Part shown: piece by piece, positions 1 through 12,690 of the stretch
How the letters are laid out: each line of letters opens with the position of its first letter
Position numbering within the stretch: position 1 is the stretch's first letter
Assembly (NCBI GenBank): GCA_020226215.1
Contig: CM035234.1
Coordinates: forward strand, 73,301,135-73,365,134
Reading direction: 5' to 3'
Origin: Sindora glabra
Lineage: Eukaryota; Streptophyta; Magnoliopsida; Fabales; Fabaceae
DNA: 64,000 bases
Notes under the pieces: model-generated
Database searches by the model: none
Told to the model about the DNA's origin: nothing
The model's input: only the letters and a program-made list of their open reading frames with translations
Translations under genes and position numbers: made by a program

Positions 1-358
1 AAATTTTATTTCATTTATAATTCCTATTTTAATTGCATTTGTATCATTATAAAATTTATCCAATTTAACAAGAATTTCTCTAAAATTCATTTCATTTAAC
101 TTAAAAAATATATTATATAAAATATGTATCCTCTTTCCCATGTTGTATTTATCAAGATATTATTAAAATCCTATTTTTAATTGAATTTCATGTATTTTTT
201 AATATATTTCAAAGAAAATAATTTATTTATAAATGAACTAAAATAATTATTTTTGACTAAAGTTTTCAAATAATAGAATTTATTTGTAAATGAATTGAAA
301 TCATTTTTATTAAAGTGAAATGAAATCAATTATAAAAAACTTATACCAAATGAACATA
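1..358. repeat. MITE-like repeat, family B (cut by window edge)
   Basis: AT-rich repeat that lines up over most of its length with a second copy at about 41695-41960 in the same orientation. Shared blocks include the start (TTTATAATT...TTTTAATT...ATCATTATAAAAT) and the end (ATTTATTTGTAAATGAATT and AAATCAATT...TACCAAA). No open reading frame. It is probably a short non-autonomous DNA element; its left end lies outside the window. Confidence 0.5.
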
Positions 359-954
359 TAGTAGCAATTTTGTTATTTAATAAATTATATTTTTATTTTT
401 CAATTAAATTAAATAAAAAGTGATATTTTAATCATTTTCTTTCCACCTATTTTCTATTCATTCAAACAACAAATAAAAAATAATTTTCTATATCTAGCTC
501 AGCTTTTGTGTGATGCACCACATTTTTTTAATTGTAAGATTAAAATATATATAAACCCATATTTTTAAATTTCACAAACAAAAATCATTTAAAAATTATA
601 AGTTAATATATAATTTATAGTTAAAAATCATAAAAATAAGGAAAAAATACGTACATATGTAAACACTATTTATAAAATTATTAATATTTATTTTATTTTA
701 ATATTACATCTTGTACTTTTATTTTCACATATTTTTTATAAAAAACAAAAAATAACTTGATGGCTATTATAAATCTCACATCTTTCATTAGATAGTGAAC
801 TATTTTCACTTTGTAAACTTTTTACAATAATGAGTTTATTACATGTCTAAATCTGTTTTTGTACAAAAACATAAATATTGATGCAATCAATTGTATCTTA
901 TTATGTAATGCCTTCTTTTCTAAAATATTAAGGGTAAAGGAGCATAGTTAAATG

Positions 955-1260
955 ATGAATATTAAATCCCTAACATTACATTTGATTGAAAGGAATGAAA
1001 TAAAATTAAAATGAAAACGTGAATGGGCAAAAAGTTTGTTTGATATATGCTATAAAATGAGAATACCTATTTTTTAGGAAGGAAATGACCTTTTTATCAA
1101 ATAATAAAATTCTCATTATATAATAAAAAGTGATAGAATGAATTATTCTATCATTCATTGAATAAATTTTTTACACCCTTATCCTCCATACTTTTTATAT
1201 ATTTCAACATTAGTTTTTGTTTTTATATAATAAAAAATTAATTTTCAATATTTCTCTATT
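955..1260 (+). repeat. MITE-like repeat, family A
   Basis: A region with a central palindrome (TGATAGAATGAATTATTCTATCA, about 1130-1152, imperfect). The reverse complement of about 41520-41690 aligns with it: AAGTGATAGAATGA, ATTCTATCATT, AATAAATTTT and TTTTTATATATT-CAACA occur in the same order. The two copies are therefore in opposite orientation 40 kb apart. Boundaries are approximate and no coding sequence is present. Confidence 0.5.
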
Positions 1261-1500
1261 AAAATAGTTTAATATTATTATTATTTTAATAATAAAAATA
1301 AATATAGGAATTTTATATTCTTCAAAAAAATATTTTATATAAAAATTTAGTAAATTAGAATATTTTATACCTTTAATATAGAAAAACTTTTGTTAATTGT
1401 AATTTTGAAGATAAAATTTAAATTGTGGTAATTTTTATTATTGACCATATCTTATATTTTAATAATATTAAATTATTTAATAAGATATTTATTATTTTTG

Positions 1501-1800
1501 TGATAAGAGTATTATTGTCATTAATTACACTTTCTCCATTTCATTTGTACAATAATAATACTAAGCTCTAATGCAACTCTTATTCAAATTATGTTTTATT
1601 ATCAAAATTTTCATTTCAAAAAGATCACTTATATGACACAATAATTCTTGTGATAAGGATATTATTGTCACTAATTACATTTTCTCCATTTTATTGGTAC
1701 AATAATGATGCTAAATTTCTAATGCAACCTATTATTCAAATTATATTTTATCATCAAAATTTTCATATAAAAAATATAACTTAAATGACATAATTTTGCT
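1501..1800. repeat. Tandem duplication, 150-bp unit, two copies
   Basis: Copy 1 is 1501-1650 and copy 2 is 1651-1800. Both begin TGATAAG and share TATTATTGTCA, TTAATTACA/CTAATTACA, TTTCTCCATTT, GTACAATAAT, TAATGCAAC and TATCAAAATTTTCAT in the same order and spacing. Differences are scattered substitutions, so the duplication is not very recent. No coding potential seen. Confidence 0.8.
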
Positions 1801-2309
1801 CGATAGAATATTTTAGACTTCAAAAAATTTATTTTGGGTAGCAAGCTAAATTCACTAAAACTTGATATATCAATATGCCGTTTTCAAAGAAGAGGTACTT
1901 GAGTGAATAGTATAGATTTTGTATTATTTGAAAAGGTATATTGTAATATACTATAAACTCCTTTGGTAAAAATATTGGGGTAGTGCAATTTTGAAAGTAC
2001 AATTATATTGACTATCTTCGTTGATTTTTATCTTTTACACTGAATATTAGACAAAACAAAGGCCTCTTATAAATTGTGTTTCATTTAACTTTGTTGTATT
2101 ATAGAAGAAAATTATCAATAATAAGACATTAAATTCATATTGGATTAAAATTTAATCTATTATCAATATAAATCAATTTTACATTTGTCATCCATCTATG
2201 TATTGTCATATCAATGAAATACTACTAAATTCCTTTATTGTTATTAAGAATTCTTAATTATTATTACTTTTTTAATAATGTACCTTATAAGTCATTTAAT
2301 TTACACGGA

Positions 2310-2700
2310 AAGTAACTTCTTGTGAGAAATTGAACTTTTTAGGAAGACTTCCTAATTGAATTTCCCAAGAAGTGGTCAAAATTATTTGGTTAATATTAAG
2401 GAAGTAACACTTTTTAGAAAATAATACTTTTCATAAAGTAATTTTTTATATTTTATTTATTTTAACTTTGAAATTTTAGAAAAGTGTTTACAAAATAATT
2501 ACTATATTATTAATTAATTTTAATAAGGATAATTTTACTTTTATATTTATAAATAACAGTAGAAATAGAACTTACTTAGGAAAAAGTTGGTAAGTAACTT
2601 TTCATACTTTATGAAAAGTATGAAAAGTAAAACTTTTCAAAACTTTTATTTCTTATAATTTTTTAAATAATAGTCAACCAAATAACCTACCTTTTTTCTA
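2310..2700 (+). repeat. MITE-like repeat, family C, copy 1
   Basis: This aligns with 23590-23945 and 25440-25850 in the same orientation. Common blocks are ATTAATTAATTTTAATAAGG or close variants, GATAATTTTACT, AGAAGTA/AGAAATAGAACTTAC, and a right end with TTATAATTTTTTAAATAA followed by CCAAATAAC. The two ends look weakly inverted (ATTTGGTT against AACCAAAT). Non-coding. Confidence 0.55.
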
Positions 2701-3253
2701 TTTTCATGGAAATAGGATTTCTCATATTATTGTTGTGAATAAGACAACCTCTTATTCTCATTTACAATTAGTGTAGAATATTTTACACTAACAATGAATA
2801 AAATTTAAACTCATCTATATTATTCAATTAATACCATAATCAAATCATTGCATAAGATGTAATTAAAATGTTAATGAATGCTTTCAAACTAAATGATATT
2901 CCATATTAGAAAAGATTATGGTTGAATAGTAAAATAATTTTTTGTGATATTATAAAGAATTAATTATGCTATTTTTTAAAATTTAATTACTTTCAAGAAA
3001 ACTAAAGAATTTCAGCAACTAATATAAAAAAATTTGAAAACCTCACCATATCTTCAAAAATTCATACAAATTCACACACAAGAAAAATTCTTCATTACTA
3101 TTATGTTATCGTTTGAATATATATAATTAAGAAGAAGCCTCCCAACCCCACAAAGTAAATATGTCTCACATCAAATTTACACCCTGTATTGTTATAATTT
3201 GTCACTACTATTACGTCCATATTGTACTTGTAGTATTATTGTGCACATTCCTT

Positions 3254-3255
<2 letters not shown>

Positions 3256-3317
<62 letters not shown>
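3256..3317. repeat. (ATT)n microsatellite, about 20 units
   Basis: An uninterrupted run of ATT triplets. It is the longest of three ATT/AAT tracts in the window (others at 10381 and 23356). Confidence 0.95.
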
Positions 3318-3384
3318 GTTGATGTGAGTGTACATTTAATACTTTTCTACAAATTTTTTAAATTATAGTTTGGTTCTATAGCAA

Positions 3385-4392
3385 ATATACTAAAATCCTA
3401 TTATGATTTTTGTAAAATTGAATTCTTATCAATTTCATTCTTGATTAAATTTTTTTTATCAATTTGATCTTTGTAAATCAAATTTCAGTCTTTTCATATA
3501 TAAAGGTTCCATTTCACATAACAAATAAGTTAGTTTATAATTTATTAATTTAATTAATTAGTTATAAGCTAACTTTTAGAAATATTTCTCATACTAACTT
3601 ATTGAAAAAATAAGCCTTAATTTAGTAATTTACTAAGTTACTTGGAGTAAGCTTATAACTTATAATCTACTATCTTTTCAAATTTTTTTCAAATTTATTC
3701 TTATTCTTTTTATTAATTTATAACTCATCCCCTTATAATGTAAATCTATATATTTTTTCATAAAATAGAATTAACTTAGTTTTAACTTAATCATATCCAT
3801 AATTTTAAATTATAAATATATAAAAATATGTATGTAAATAAATAGATAATATCATAAAATATAATTAATTATATTTTAAATAATTATAATTTTATTATAA
3901 ATAATAACATAAAATTATGTAAGTAAATAAATATATAAATTTATAAAAAAGAATTAATTAAATATTAAATATTAAATTTTCATTTTAAACTTCTTAATTT
4001 CTTTAATATAAATTATTTTTTTTAAATAAATATGAATTATTTTAATTATATATCTATTTGTATAATATGTCCTTTTATATCGTTTTATAATTTCAGTCAA
4101 CTCAACAAGTAATTTTGTGAAATAATTTTTAAACAATTAGGGAGCTTATCGACTTTCAGGTATAAGATATCAATTATCAATTAACTTATTAATTATTAAC
4201 TAACTTATTAATTATCAATTAATTTATTAGTTATTTATATAAAATGGAGCCAAAATGAAATATTGGATTACTATATGGAATGTTTAAAATTTAAGAATTC
4301 AATGTACAAAACTTTAGTTAGAAATAAAATTAATAAAAACTTCAATCTTATAAGGAACAAAATATATTTTTAATCTAGTAAGTATAACATTA
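3385..4392. mobile_element. Long-TIR non-autonomous DNA transposon 1
   Basis: The left arm (about 3385-3580) aligns with the reverse complement of the right arm (about 4195-4392). Shared blocks run inward from the ends: AAAAT...TATTNTG, TTGAA.TT.TTAT.AATTT.ATT, TTTTGTA/TTTGTA, and CCATTT.A.ATAA...AATAAGTTAGTT. The arms are imperfect, so the copy is old. The roughly 600-bp interior is AT-rich with no open frame. Long arms without a transposase gene fit a Mutator-like or hAT-like derivative. I did not find a convincing target duplication. Confidence 0.55.
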
Positions 4393-6923
4393 ATTTTTAT
4401 ATTTTAACATAGTTTATCTACAACACTATCAGTTTTATATTATAAATTAATAGAAATATTTACTAAGCACCATATAAAAAATGTTTATGATTTTAATTTT
4501 TTTTGTTATGCAATTGCCTTAAATTATTAGGCTACTACGTATGTGATTTTAATAAATCTTACTAAAAATATAGATATAGATGTAAAATTTTTCTAAAAAT
4601 AATTAATCATTTTTCAATGCAATTGAGATTGATAATATAGATATGATGTAAGTCATTTAGACTTATATTGCTATCACTGAATCTCTATTCTATAATTAAA
4701 TATATAACTAAACTAATGAATGCATATACGGTTGATAGAAAAAAATATACTGTTGACCTATAAAGTGCAAAGTATAACAACCTCTAATATAATATTTATT
4801 TTATAGATGGATTGCCATCTTTTTCTTTTTCATTTTGGAGGGGAATAGAAACATGAAAGTTTAATAGCTGTTCAAATGAAAGAGTTTTAGGGTATAGTAA
4901 ATATAGATTTTCTTTCTACCTACTTTTATTCCCTACTTTTTCTCACTACAACCAAACAAAAGGTCAAGCATGTGCTTGAAAGTAAAAATAAAAAATAAAA
5001 AAAATATTGATTTAGAATGAGATTTTCAAAATCTAATGAATGTGTTTTCAGAAAAATTAATAAAAGATAGGTTCAAACTGTCGATATTTAACTTAAGATA
5101 CGTTTTAAAGAAATAAATGAGATAAGTTGGCATTTTCAAGAAAAAAAAAAAAAGAAGGTATGAGCAATGTTTAGATTTTCGAAATTTAATGCAAGGAGGC
5201 GCTGTACATATTTATTAAATTTGATTGATGTTGAGAAATCAAAGACTGATTTTTAATTATCCATTTTTTTCCTTCCAATTGCTGAACTTTCGGAATTGAT
5301 ATTGATAAAATACAATAAAAATATTGAATAATCAATTAACAGAGAATTCTGTGATGTTTTGAATGGTTTCAAAACTTAGAGTAATATGATAATTTAAAAA
5401 AATTACTAAATTGAAATAAATTATTCACATCCATTAAAAAATGAATAATTATAATATAATATTTTTAATGTAACGACTTTAAAATTTATCATATCATTCT
5501 AGACTTTGAATTTTAAAGATATCACAAGAAGCAATTCAAATAATTGAACTCCAAGACATCAGTGGTATGAACTCAGATGGAATATTTGGCAGGATGACTT
5601 GCATGATATCTTGTACACAGCTTTTCTGAGAAAGGGAATTTGCTCTGTATGGCCCGGCGAATTTTACAATAACGTTACTCCTACTATTTTATCTACATTA
5701 TTTCATTCACATTCTCTCGTATAAAAAATTGGAATTTACACTCTCTCTGTTAGAGTTTGTGGCAAATCCAAATCTAAATTTGACGTCAGTTTAGGTTTAT
5801 ATCTTCAACAGGTGTAATGCTTTGGCACGTAATTCCTATCGACATCCTCTGTCATATGTTTTTGGAATTATGTCTTTCCTTATTCCATATTAAATTGAAG
5901 CCGATAATGATCGAAACCCCGACAATTAAATAAATTGCAATTTATCCAATTTTAAAATTGCAAATTACGTAATCCAGATATTTCACATAATATATGTATT
6001 TGCTAATAGCCTCGATCCAAGAGCTCAAATTTTTACTGGACTATCCAAAGTCAGAAGTAAAAAAAGGCACTACAAACTGTACAACACTAACAGGATTAAC
6101 AATGGGAAACTAGCTAAATTAAATACACGAGATGTCACACAAATAAATACACAATAAGATTCATGAGATCTTTTTCATAAAGTTCCTGCCCTTAATACCA
6201 GTGAGAATAAAAGTAACACATGTAAATCCTGACAAGAATTTGAATCAAAATGAGTGGATATTAAGAAACCATGGTCAAATAATTCCAAATTTGTCCAGAA
6301 GCAACAAAAGATAAATCCACGAGCTATTCACTCCAAAAATTTCTTACCAGACAAGCAAAGTTGAACAGAATTTGACATTACACAGAGAAAGACATTAACA
6401 AATTATCGTATTACTTCTAATTTGGTCAACCTTGTATAATCTGACCGGGCAATGAAAGAAGCAGCACTAATTTGAAACTGATTCCAATCACTAAATACGG
6501 ATAATTTTACCAACTGGAACTAGGAGGGATTTGGCAGGGACCCTAACCTGTTTCTCAGGATACAAGAGACACAGTAAGAAAAATACAATAGATACTTTTC
6601 GTGCAACTTCCTTAACCAACCCTAACAAACAACGACAAGTAGTCCATATTGAACAGAGATGCCTTAGTGCTAGAGACACTTTTAAGAGATACTTTCAAGA
6701 CACTTTCTCTCACATTGAGTGAGTCTCTCACATTAAGTGAGTCTTATATGTTGTTGGGACCCCATCGTGTAAGAGGAACCGGAAAGTGTCTCTTGAAGAG
6801 TGACTATTATTTTTTCTAAAATCAACCTTACTGTCTATCTTACAAATTACATGCAATTTACAAATATTAATCTGAGAAGTCCGTACATGTACCGGATGTG
6901 ATTTTGTGCTTTAGAATGGCATC
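4393..6923. other. Intergenic, no supported gene
   Basis: AT-rich up to about 5.5 kb, then more balanced composition. The last few hundred bases probably include the 3' UTR of the minus-strand ZIP gene. A small pair of tandem copies (CACATTGAGTGAGTCTCT and CACATTAAGTGAGTCTTA) lies at about 6711-6746. The open frames near 6.5-6.7 kb on both strands are short and match no family I recognise. Confidence 0.6.
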
Positions 6924-8449
6924 TTAGTCCCATATCATCACAACCGCTATGATTCCAATGCCTAGCAACACAGATAGGAGCTTATAAGATGGTGTATCAA
7001 CCTTAACCGGTTTCTGGGCTTCATATCCCTTGGACAGTAAATGATTTATTGTTACGTAGATGAAAACTCCAGAAGCTAGACCCATAGATATAGCGAAGAT
7101 CCAATCTGCCAGAGCACCACGTGTTGTGGCATCTATTATGATCCCAATAGCTATGCCAACTGGGCTAGAGATGGCAAAAAGGAAAGAGTAGGCTGCACAT
7201 GATAAAAGGGGCCGATTCGGAATCATTCTAAGAAGAGCTATACCCATTGCAATGGCTGCAAATATCTTATGCAGAGATATTGTCCACAAAGCTCTCCAAG
7301 CATTTGCCTTTGTCTCTGCAATTCCAATTGCTATGCCCTCAAACATAGAATGAAAACACAAGGCCATAATCAACAAAACGGTATCTCCAAAGGAACTGGC
7401 TGATACAAGGGCAGCATGGACCTGGCAGAATGAACCAAAATCTGCCGTCAAATACAGAACAAAGCATGATGGCAAAAGCCTGATAAATCATATAAGTATC
7501 CTGAATGACATCTTTTTGGTTCAGCTCATGCTTAATGGTGTAAAATATCTTACATGTTGTTGTGATTTTGATGTGATGCTGTTGTCATTTGCTTCGACCG
7601 TTTCAACCCCTGGAATTGGTACAAGAAAATTATAACATGCCTTTGAGTTTTAGGGAACAGATATGGGCTAATCTTGGAATATTTGCATCTAAAATGGTCC
7701 CTCTAATGGAGAATAGATTATCAGTGCCTCCTAAAAACCTAAGGCTGATGTATTGCAGTCCTCTTCCAGTGGCTGAAAAATATTATGATTAAGTGCAACT
7801 TCATGTTGCTTCAAATACATCCAAATGTATATTTTCCTTAATATTTGTTCAAAAATTAGTTTCAGTGCTGAAAGCATGAGATATAAAGGACAAAAAGCAA
7901 GTTAAATTGCATAAGAAAATCTAATTTTTCAAGCAACCAGCACGTTAAATTTCCAAAGCTTCAAAAACACTATAATATAAAAAATAACCAACCTTCGAGT
8001 TCGACGCCAGCTCCATGGCTAGACCTACCGCTCTTCTGCAGAAAAATAGAAGAGACGACGCAATCAGCAAGCATGGTGATCAAATACCCAAAACAAGCCA
8101 ACATATACGCAAAAGGGTACTCTTTCTGCGTCAAATCCTCGAACGTCTTGTTCGCATCACAGAGGAAATGCATCATAGCAGTGCCCAGAAACACACCCCC
8201 AGCGAACTGAGTCCCCAAAACCAAAAACCCATCATTCCATCTCAACAAGTATGGCGAGACACCAGCAACAAAGGTGGCAGAGAATACGATAATCAAACAC
8301 CATATTTTAGTAACAATCAAGGGTCCTGATCGAAGATTGGGAGTGTCTCCACCGGAATTTTCAGCACCATGGCCACTATTTGCAGAAACAGAGAAGATGA
8401 TGATAATGAAAAAGAAGGAAAGGAGCAAAAAACAAAGGGGTGGAGACAT
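6924..8449 (-). CDS. ZIP-family zinc/iron transporter, ZIP2/ZIP11 type
   Basis: Plasma-membrane-type divalent metal transporter. Three exons on the minus strand: 8449-7993, 7609-7554 and 7421-6924, all with GT-AG introns; the junctions keep one 336-residue frame, normal for the family. Residues 1-23 look like a signal peptide. Membrane segments are visible at about 46-69, 75-96 and 113-137, then five more after a loop at about 138-180. The ZIP metal site is present in TM4 (HSMFEG, H195 and E199) and TM5 (LHKIFAA, H222). The protein ends in VVMIWD, typical of the ZIP2/ZIP11 clade. The loop between TM3 and TM4 has only three dispersed histidines, not the His-rich run of many ZIPs; Arabidopsis ZIP2 is also His-poor here. 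The start at 8449 is the first ATG giving a full signal peptide. Zinc, manganese or copper could be the main substrate; sequence alone does not decide. Confidence 0.93.
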
Positions 8450-8639
8450 TGGAGTGAAGTTGAAGAATGTGAGGGATATGAAGAAGCAATAAAAGTTTCC
8501 ATTTTTATAGAATTTGTTTGTTGACAGGGCTTTGGAAGATTGCGTGATAGAGTCAGGGAGAGTGAGTGTACCACTAGGAAAACGGAATTGACGGTAATAT
8601 GTAAATAAAATTTAAAAGTAATTTTGAATTGTGATCATA

Positions 8640-9180
8640 ATTTAAAATAATTTATTTTAATATTCATATATATTTAATTGGTACAATTTTATTAGAATTT
8701 AAGACTTTCAAAAATATAAATCATGAAATTCTAGTCTTTTAATTAAAAATATTTTTTATATCTTTCTAAATAAATAATTGGTGTAATTTTATTTCTCTGT
8801 CAATTTTTATCAATTCATGTTTTATCTTTAAGTATTTATTGCATTGTTTTCTAAAATAAATCACAACTTTTAAGAATTAGAAAACAATAAATTCTAAACA
8901 CAATTCATATTGTCATATGTAATCATTTTATTTTCTTCAAAAATTTCAACATTTAGATAGAAATTTTCTTTCATACTTACATACAAATTATTTGATATTG
9001 ATATGGAAGAAATATTAAGTATAAATGAGTTTGTGAGGTTAAAAATTTATAGAAATCAAATAAAATGATTAAAATTTTATTAATTGAATATTTAAAAAAT
9101 TAAAATTGATTGTTTAAAATTAAGGGAAATTTTGCATAATTTATATTTAAAAAAACTATATTTAAGTAAAAGAAAGATAA
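8640..9180. other. Intergenic, upstream of ZIP gene
   Basis: AT-rich DNA immediately upstream of the minus-strand ZIP transporter; it should contain its promoter. I saw no perfect zinc-deficiency-response palindrome (RTGTCGACAY) and no clear TATA box whose position I would defend. Confidence 0.5.
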
Positions 9181-9182
9181 AT

Positions 9183-9638
9183 TACATTAATCTGTTCTAC
9201 AATTTGGCCTAATTGCACCCAGTATCTTTTTTTATTTTTTAGAATTTTACACTTTTACCTTCTAAATATTTTTTTATTGTATTATGAAATACAATAACGT
9301 TAACTTTTTAACTACAACATCATCTCTAATGTTATCCTTCGTGGTTGTAAGACCATTTGCTTATATTTTTATATACAATTTTACCTTTTCTTTAAAAAAA
9401 TAAAAACACTCTCTTTTTGTACATATAGTTGTACAGCAGTATATATACATAAAAAGTATGGAAAAATAACATTTTAAATATAAATAATCATTTTAAAAAA
9501 TATGTTTAAATTAAAATATTAATTTTACTACATTTCATAATTGTCAAAATATTTTAACAAGTGAAAGTGTAAAACTTAAAAAAAAAAAATGAAAAGCGTT
9601 GATTCATAGGTAAACCAAACTACAGAAGAGATCAATGT
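9183..9638. mobile_element. Long-TIR non-autonomous DNA transposon 2
   Basis: The left arm (about 9183-9297) aligns with the reverse complement of about 9525-9638: ACATTAATCTGTTCT against ACATTGATCTCTTCT, then TTTGG, ATTTTTT, TTTTACACTTT.AC.T and ATTATGAAAT. The arms are about 110 bp and imperfect, and together make up half of the element. No coding sequence. The motif TTTTACACTTTTACC recurs at the right end of the element at 39.24-39.77 kb, suggesting related elements. Confidence 0.65.
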
Positions 9639-9904
9639 AAGTTTGTGAAAAAAATAATATGAATATATATCCATCATAGTTGTGTCATGATCTGCATGGC
9701 CTGTTCTCGCAATTGCTTTTCGTCAAGTTGACATTCTGCGCGGTGAACATGTAATCTCGAATTTAGTATCCTATAATCGGCGGTAGCTATTCAAATTTTC
9801 ATTTAATGGAAAATGACATCTTTTTTTTCTTTTAATTTCATCCAATAAGGAGTGGTGTTTGCACAGGAATGTTATTGTTTCCTTGTGCGTTGTACACAGG
9901 CTGA

Positions 9905-10330
9905 AAAAGAATAACTCGTAATTTGATTAAAAAATTAGTTTAATAAGTTTAATTTATAAATTAAATGAGTTAAATATGAATTTAAAAATTTAATTATATA
10001 TAAATATATATTAATGGTTTTTATAAATAAATTATAATATTAAATATAATATTATATATTATATATTATATCCAGATGAATTTAAATAATTTTTTATAAT
10101 AACTTTAGATTACATGAATCGAATTAAAAAAATCAATAATATGAATTAGCTTAATTCATATTAATTCAAATTTATTTATTTAATTAAATCAAATGAGTTA
10201 ATCAGTTAAGTTGAACAATTTATAAATTTAATTTAAATGGAATTCGAATAAAAATTTTTAATCCATATCAATACGAGTTGACTTACCAGCCAAGCTAAAT
10301 TCATTTGAATCCATTCCAACTCCTTTGGAC
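9905..10330 (-). repeat. Dispersed repeat family E, copy 1
   Basis: The reverse complement aligns with about 38550-38740. Shared blocks are ACTCATTTGATTT, TTAAATTCAT, ATATTATATTTAATAT and TATATTTATATATAATTAA, in order. The ends carry repeated GAGTTGA/AACTCATTT motifs on either strand. It is non-coding; I infer a MITE or other non-autonomous element but cannot assign a superfamily. Confidence 0.55.
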
Positions 10331-10360
10331 ACATCTGCCGCTAGAACCTCATCAGGAGGG

Positions 10361-10380
10361 AACAAACAAACAAACAAACA

Positions 10381-10439
<59 letters not shown>
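10361..10439. repeat. Compound microsatellite (AACA)5(AAT)n
   Basis: Five AACA units at 10361-10380 run directly into about 19-20 AAT units. The apparent isoleucine-rich or repetitive reading frames across it on both strands are artefacts of the repeat. Confidence 0.95.
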
Positions 10440-10440
<1 letters not shown>

Positions 10441-10441
<1 letters not shown>

Positions 10442-11070
10442 TTGACTGATTGGCAAGAAATCATAGGTTTATTCATCTGTACTACTATCGTTAATAAAAA
10501 TTCTATCTACCCTGATCGAAGAGATATATTCATTGTCAATAAAATTTATTGGTTTGGATGTCTCTATCTTATCCCTTATTTATGGGTTTAGCATGCGTAC
10601 AATGTTTTATAGGTTTAAGATTTAAATTCAAAACTTTGAACTTAATCGCTTATTTCAAATTAAAAAAATAAAATTCAATTCATCTAAATCAAATTTAAAA
10701 GTAATTTTAGAGATGAATTCAATTTTAAATTAATTGAATTCTTCTTTTTTTATTATTTCAAATGAGAGATAAGGGAAAAAAGTTCTCAAAATAATATTGG
10801 ATGTGACCATATGGAAAAAAATTTCATTGATACATACAAAAATTTAGTGCTATTCAAATACAATTTTTTTTTCAAGTGTATTATTTTTTTCCACTTAACA
10901 ATTCGATCTATCTTCCTTCAATGCATTTTAGGAAATAGAAATGAAATTATTGAGTTGAAATAATATTACAATGGGCAAAAATTGTATGAGAGTAGTACTA
11001 ATAAATTTTCAGTGTTAATATAGAGGTAGAAATTTTTCTTGATTGAGTTAGGATTTTATCTTTGAGAAAT
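10441..11070. other. Intergenic, nothing recognised
   Basis: AT-rich sequence between the microsatellite and the next inverted-repeat element. No gene or repeat that I can support. Confidence 0.5.
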
Positions 11071-11076
11071 ATATTA

Positions 11077-11662
11077 ACATCCTTCGAATTTTAGTAAAAT
11101 TATATGGACCTCTCCTCTAATTTTAAAATTTACACAAGCCTCACTTGAAACATAAAATAATGTTATGCTAAACCCAACTTTTTAATTTTAATAATTTAAA
11201 ATATACTTTAATATTACCCTATCCCCTTATCTTCTTTCCTATATAATAGATAATATTATACGGAATTAGATGTATAAGAGGAGACTTAATTTTAACTAGT
11301 TATACAATATATTTGAAATCTCCAAATGTAAAAACATAATATAAATCTTAATTGTATGACTTATCTTATACAATATGTCAAACAAAGTCTTATATTAAAA
11401 TTTAACATTTTTATCAGTTATATTTTAACAATTTAAGCTTAATTAAAGTATATTGTTTATTACAAAATATTTAGAAAATCTTATATTGGTATATATTATT
11501 TAGTTTGAATTTATAATAATTTTTTCTTGTCATTCTGTTGAAGAAAAGATCAATTTTCAATTAAAATGCAATATTGTTTTATATTTTAAGAGATATTTGT
11601 ATAACTTTTAAAATTAGAGGAGATTCATGTTATTTTACTAAAATTTAAACGAGGTGAATGTT
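11077..11662. mobile_element. Long-TIR non-autonomous DNA transposon 3
   Basis: The left arm (about 11077-11165) aligns with the reverse complement of about 11570-11662: AATTTTAGTAAAAT, TCTCCTCTAATTTTAAAA, then T.TACACAA/TATACAA and ATAAAA.AATATT. Arms are about 90 bp at high but imperfect identity. There is no transposase frame. Its right end abuts the 98-bp tandem duplication that starts at 11663. Confidence 0.65.
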
Positions 11663-11858
11663 TTTTTCCTTTTATCTTTTTCCATATATATTACTTGCTT
11701 TATATCATAAAATTAGAGAATTATTACGCTTTAACTTAAAATAGTGATAAATATGTTGTATTTTTCCTTTTATCTTTTTCCATTTATATTACTGGCTTTA
11801 TATCATAAAATTAGAGAATTATTACGCTTTAACTTAAAATAGTGATAAATATGTTGTG
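11663..11858. repeat. Tandem duplication, 98-bp unit, two copies
   Basis: Copies are 11663-11760 and 11761-11858. By eye they differ at only a few positions (for example CCATATATATTACTTGC against CCATTTATATTACTGGC), so this is a young duplication. It directly follows the inverted-repeat element ending at 11662. Confidence 0.9.
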
Positions 11859-12690
11859 TATAAAACCACCCGTTACTGTTTGGCTATATAGAAGGATATC
11901 GATTTCAGGAGGGAAGGAGAGTAAACGTCTTTTCACAAAAAGAAGGAAAAATTAATTAATTTTCCACAAAAACAAGAAGGTAAAATTGCTTAATAAATTT
12001 CGATGAAAATCAAACCCAAAATCAATTTAAAATAATCTATTTTAAATATATTTTTTAGTTTAATATATTTCTTATTCCTTTTAATTTTCATATTAATTAA
12101 TGTTAGGCCCCAATTTAGAATAATATATTTTGATCATTATAAATTGAAAATCAACACACGTTTGATTCAAAATTAATTTTTTCTGTCTAAAATTGACATA
12201 TATTCTTTTATTGTTTAAGGAAAAAAATAAACGAGAAGTTGAAATTTTCAATATATAAATAAGGATGCACGATAGGATCTCAAGCCAAAGGAATGAAAGG
12301 AAATATTGTAGGACATGAGGTAATCATTTTAATTAGTTCAGGCAATACTCACAACTCTGCGAAAAATCTTTTGGCCAAAGCTGTGGGATTGTCAATTAGA
12401 AAGGATGAACACATTAATTTGATTGTTGGCAAAGATGATAGCTTGCCTACTTTGGGGCCATGTACGAATTTCACATGTCCAAAGTTCTTCTTTTTCAAGC
12501 TAATTTTATGGTGCATCCTCTTTAAGGATGAGACTTAGGCATAGGCATCCGATGGCTAATTACATTAGGACACCAGTTTTGATGGAATTTGGGCAGTTCA
12601 CATTGCAATTCCAAAACCATCAATAGTGCTTGACATAAGGGTAAATTGCTTACAGGAAAGCCAAAGCCTGCACAAAAATGTTAAAATGTT
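11859..12690. other. Intergenic, one unassigned short open frame
   Basis: Mostly AT-rich. The plus-strand frame at 12293-12538 (81 codons) has a moderately mixed amino-acid composition but matches no family I recognise and has no visible splice context. I do not call it a gene. Confidence 0.5.

Noticed and set aside
10258..10591. Two open frames with long isoleucine runs on opposite strands
   Set aside because: They are translations of the (AACA)n(AAT)n microsatellite.
12293..12538. 81-codon plus-strand frame
   Set aside because: Unrecognised, ends in low-complexity residues, and no flanking exons.
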